Shown here piece by piece: positions 7,332 to 9,141 of a stretch of DNA of 9,141 nucleotides. Origin of the DNA: Candidatus Peregrinibacteria bacterium (GTDB taxonomy: Bacteria; Patescibacteriota; Gracilibacteria; UBA1369; LOWO2-01-FULL-3). The DNA lies in NCBI GenBank assembly GCA_003566255.1, contig PXEC01000132.1:1-9141 (forward strand), read 5' to 3'. Position 1 is the first letter of the stretch. The number at the start of each line of letters is the position of its first letter. The notes below the pieces were generated by a model that saw only the letters and a program-made list of their open reading frames with translations, was not told the DNA's origin and ran no database searches. The position numbers and the translations under genes were made by a program.

Positions 7332-8603
7332 TCATCTGTTCAAAGCTTCTATCGGGGCTGTTGAAGCGGCTTTTCTTGCCGGAATGTAGGCTGAAACCAG
7401 ACTTAGAAGGATGCCGAATATTATCGCGTAGATTATTATCTTGTAATCGAACAATACCAGTTTTGTGGAGTCCAAAGTCGTGTAGTCCAATTCCTCTATT
7501 CCGATTCTGTTTATCAAAGTTCCCGTGATCATCCCAAAAACGACTCCCAGTAGACTTCCGGTTATTCCCATGATGCCCGCTTCCGTGAGTATAAGTTTTT
7601 TAATATGTCCTTTTGTTGCTCCCAAGCTCCTAAACAGCCCGATTTCCCTTGCCCTTTCGGAAATGGTCGCAAGAAAAGTGCTCATTATGGCTATTGCCGC
7701 CATCGCCAAAATTATTATGCTTATGGCTCCCAAGGAGTTTCTTAAATAGTCCAGTCTTGCCTCAACATCTTTTATATTTTTTTGAAAATAAATCGTTTCA
7801 AGGCCCAGATCTTCTATTTTCCCCGCGACTGCTACTGTCTGTGTCGCGTCCCGGGTTTCCACAAAAAGTTCAAGGATCCGACTATCCGGACTATCCGTGT
7901 ATGTCCGGTTAAGTTTTTCCACTATCTCAAACGGGATGGTTGCTCCTATCAAATTCACTTTGTCTGAAAATCCCACGATCTCCATCTCAACTTTTTCCGT
8001 TGAAACTATTTTTGTCGGGAAAAATGTTGAATAGTTGGGATATAGGGTGATTGTCCTTCCGATCAACGCTTCTTCAGAAAGTGTCGGGAGATTTTGGGGG
8101 CCCGCGACGGTCAGATTGTAAATGTTCAATAGTTGGCGAGGCACAACCGCGGGATAAGGTTCTTCTCTGCTGTCCCACAAATCGGGATTTTTTATGTCAT
8201 CTTCTATGAAGCCTTTCGGAACGCCAAACACCATTGCATCCGTGATCAGAGTTTGGCCGAATATTCTTATTTCAATTGAAGCGAAATTATTGAATTGGGT
8301 TTCAGGATATACATTTTCCACCTCTTTTATAGATAGAATTTCATCTATGTGATGTTGCTGAATTTTGTTCCTGTCTTTTCCTGTTAGAAAGGGGATTATC
8401 CCCATTTCTTCCGTTGGAGCCCGCACTGTTATTTGAGTTAGAGGGCTTCTTCTTTCCATTTCTTGGAAAGTCGCTGTTTTTATTCCTTTGTTCAGCCCCA
8501 TGAAAACCAATAGTGATCCTATCCCTATCGCGATGCTTATTATCGCAAGCAGGTTTCTTGATTTTCTTCTTCCGAGTTTGTGAAGCGCGAAATTTATCAG
8601 CAT
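7332..8603 (-). CDS. FtsX/MacB-family ABC transporter permease
   Basis: This 423-residue protein is the membrane half of a transporter of the MacB/LolCDE/FtsX type. These couple ATP hydrolysis in the cytoplasm to mechanical work on substrates outside the membrane rather than acting as ordinary channels. It has the family layout: a membrane helix at about 18-37, an extracytoplasmic domain at about 45-285, then three helices at about 289-313, 341-366 and 386-407. Between the second and third lies the conserved cytoplasmic segment SERAREIGLFRSLGATKGHI (315-334), the usual contact with the ATPase. It ends in the typical PARKAASTAPIEALNR. The ATG at 8603 overlaps the end of the ATPase gene by 7 nt (ATGCTGA), so translation is probably coupled. 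It stops at UGA as expected for the family. The substrate cannot be read from sequence; I see no sign that it is FtsX itself, which is usually shorter. Confidence 0.93.
   Translation of the reverse strand: MLINFALHKLGRRKSRNLLAIISIAIGIGSLLVFMGLNKGIKTATFQEMERRSPLTQITVRAPTEEMGIIPFLTGKDRNKIQQHHIDEILSIKEVENVYPETQFNNFASIEIRIFGQTLITDAMVFGVPKGFIEDDIKNPDLWDSREEPYPAVVPRQLLNIYNLTVAGPQNLPTLSEEALIGRTITLYPNYSTFFPTKIVSTEKVEMEIVGFSDKVNLIGATIPFEIVEKLNRTYTDSPDSRILELFVETRDATQTVAVAGKIEDLGLETIYFQKNIKDVEARLDYLRNSLGAISIIILAMAAIAIMSTFLATISERAREIGLFRSLGATKGHIKKLILTEAGIMGITGSLLGVVFGMITGTLINRIGIEELDYTTLDSTKLVLFDYKIIIYAIIFGILLSLVSAYIPARKAASTAPIEALNR
8597..8603 (-). promoter_or_regulatory. Stop-start overlap coupling ATPase and permease translation
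   Basis: The seven bases ATGCTGA contain the permease ATG and the ATPase UGA stop in different frames. The bases before the ATG (AAAGACGGCAAAAT) offer no clear Shine-Dalgarno, so re-initiation by ribosomes finishing the ATPase is the likely way the permease is translated, which would keep the two at matched levels. Confidence 0.6.
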
Positions 8604-9141
8604 ATTTTGCCGTCTTTAATTTTTATTATCCTGTTTGCCGCTTTTGCTATGCTTTCGTCGTGGGTTGCTATTATCATTGTGGTTTTGTGTTTGGAATGAG
8701 ATTCTTTGAGAAGTTCTATTATTGTGCTTCCCGTTTTAAGGTCCAGATTTCCCGTTGGCTCGTCCGCTAAAACTATCTTTGGTTTGTTGATGAAGGCTCT
8801 TGCTATTGCCGTTCTTTGTTTCTGCCCTCCGGAAAGTTCGTATACTTTGTTGTGTTTTTTGGCGGAAAGTTCAACTTCGTCTATCAATTTATCGGCTTCT
8901 TTTTCCATTTCCTCCCGACTTTTTCCGTTTTGTGAAAAATAAGAGGGGAGTAATATGTTTTTTTTGACTGTCAGAAAAGGTTCAAGGTTGAATTCCTGGA
9001 AGATGAATCCCACTTTTGAATTTCTGTATGCTGAAAGCTCTTTATCGTTGTAGAGGCTTATGTCTTTTTTGTTTATGAAAATTGCTCCTTCGGTTGGATA
9101 ATCCAATCCTCCTATCAGATTTAGTAGAGTTGATTTTCCGG
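8597..9141 (-). CDS. ABC transporter ATP-binding protein, MacB/LolD type (5' end cut off by right window edge)
   Basis: This is the nucleotide-binding partner of the permease that follows. The visible 180 residues start inside the Walker A motif (GKSTLLNLIGGL) and run to the natural end. Visible motifs: Q-loop (GFIFQEFNL, Gln48 of the visible part), signature LSGGQKQR (102-109), Walker B IVLADEP with catalytic Glu127, D-loop GNLD, and H-loop ATHD with His160. All catalytic residues in view are intact. The order and sequence are those of the lipoprotein-releasing/macrolide-export class. About 40-50 N-terminal residues, with the A-loop and the start of Walker A, lie outside the window. A TTG at 9106 could be taken for a start, but the frame continues upstream through Walker A, so it is internal. 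The gene ends UGA-UAA, a tandem stop, within the permease start. Confidence 0.96.
   Translation of the reverse strand, partial: GKSTLLNLIGGLDYPTEGAIFINKKDISLYNDKELSAYRNSKVGFIFQEFNLEPFLTVKKNILLPSYFSQNGKSREEMEKEADKLIDEVELSAKKHNKVYELSGGQKQRTAIARAFINKPKIVLADEPTGNLDLKTGSTIIELLKESHSKHKTTMIIATHDESIAKAANRIIKIKDGKIC

Noticed and set aside
8600..9106. TTG at 9106 as the start of the ATPase
   Set aside because: The frame is open upstream and encodes the end of Walker A (GKSTLLNLIGGL), so the true start lies beyond the window; the AGGAGG-like bases before TTG are Ile-Gly-Gly codons.
1..9141. CRISPR array, tRNA, rRNA or insertion sequence
   Set aside because: No spaced direct repeats, cloverleaf or rRNA-like sequence, transposase frame or terminal inverted repeats were seen on either strand.

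Overview
The window is one strand's worth of bacterial core-transcription genes. Everything real that I can support reads on the minus strand, so transcription runs from the right edge to the left edge. In that order: an ABC-transporter ATPase (5' end cut by the right edge), its FtsX/MacB-type permease, an intergenic region of about 216 bases with a promoter-like site and a structured leader, rpoB (RNA polymerase beta), ssb (single-stranded DNA-binding protein), and rpoC (beta', 3' end cut by the left edge). The many open frames on the plus strand are antisense shadows of these genes.

Organism: bacterial beyond doubt, from beta and beta' with all the expected catalytic motifs. The DNA leans AT and the coding strand is A-rich. 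The genetic code is standard: UGA ends the ATPase and the permease at the expected places, and the readable beta, beta' and SSB frames hold no internal UGA. That argues against the UGA-glycine lineages (Gracilibacteria, Absconditabacteria). None of the four starts I can see has a convincing Shine-Dalgarno. A short coiled-coil insert in beta', acidic protein tails and unusual gene order make a member of the Candidate Phyla Radiation (Patescibacteria) my best guess. This is inference; no taxon marker was searched.

Layout: 8597-9141 ATPase (partial) and 7332-8603 permease overlap by 7 nt and form a transporter pair of unknown substrate. At 7116-7331 lie a GC-rich stem-loop behind the permease, an A-rich tract plus a good -35/-10 pair, and a leader of about 70 nt. 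That leader can fold into a hairpin that takes in the rpoB start codon and whose loop is complementary to upstream leader sequence. rpoB (3534-7115), ssb (2990-3508) and rpoC (1-2967) follow with gaps of only 25 and 22 nt and no terminator, so they look like one transcription unit.

The most notable point is the gene order. An ssb gene sits between rpoB and rpoC, which are normally adjacent, and rplJ/rplL are not directly upstream. The SSB lacks the usual Asp-Pro-Phe tip, and beta carries a basic N-terminal and an acidic C-terminal extension. Whether SSB is tied to transcription here or merely shares the operon cannot be told from sequence alone.
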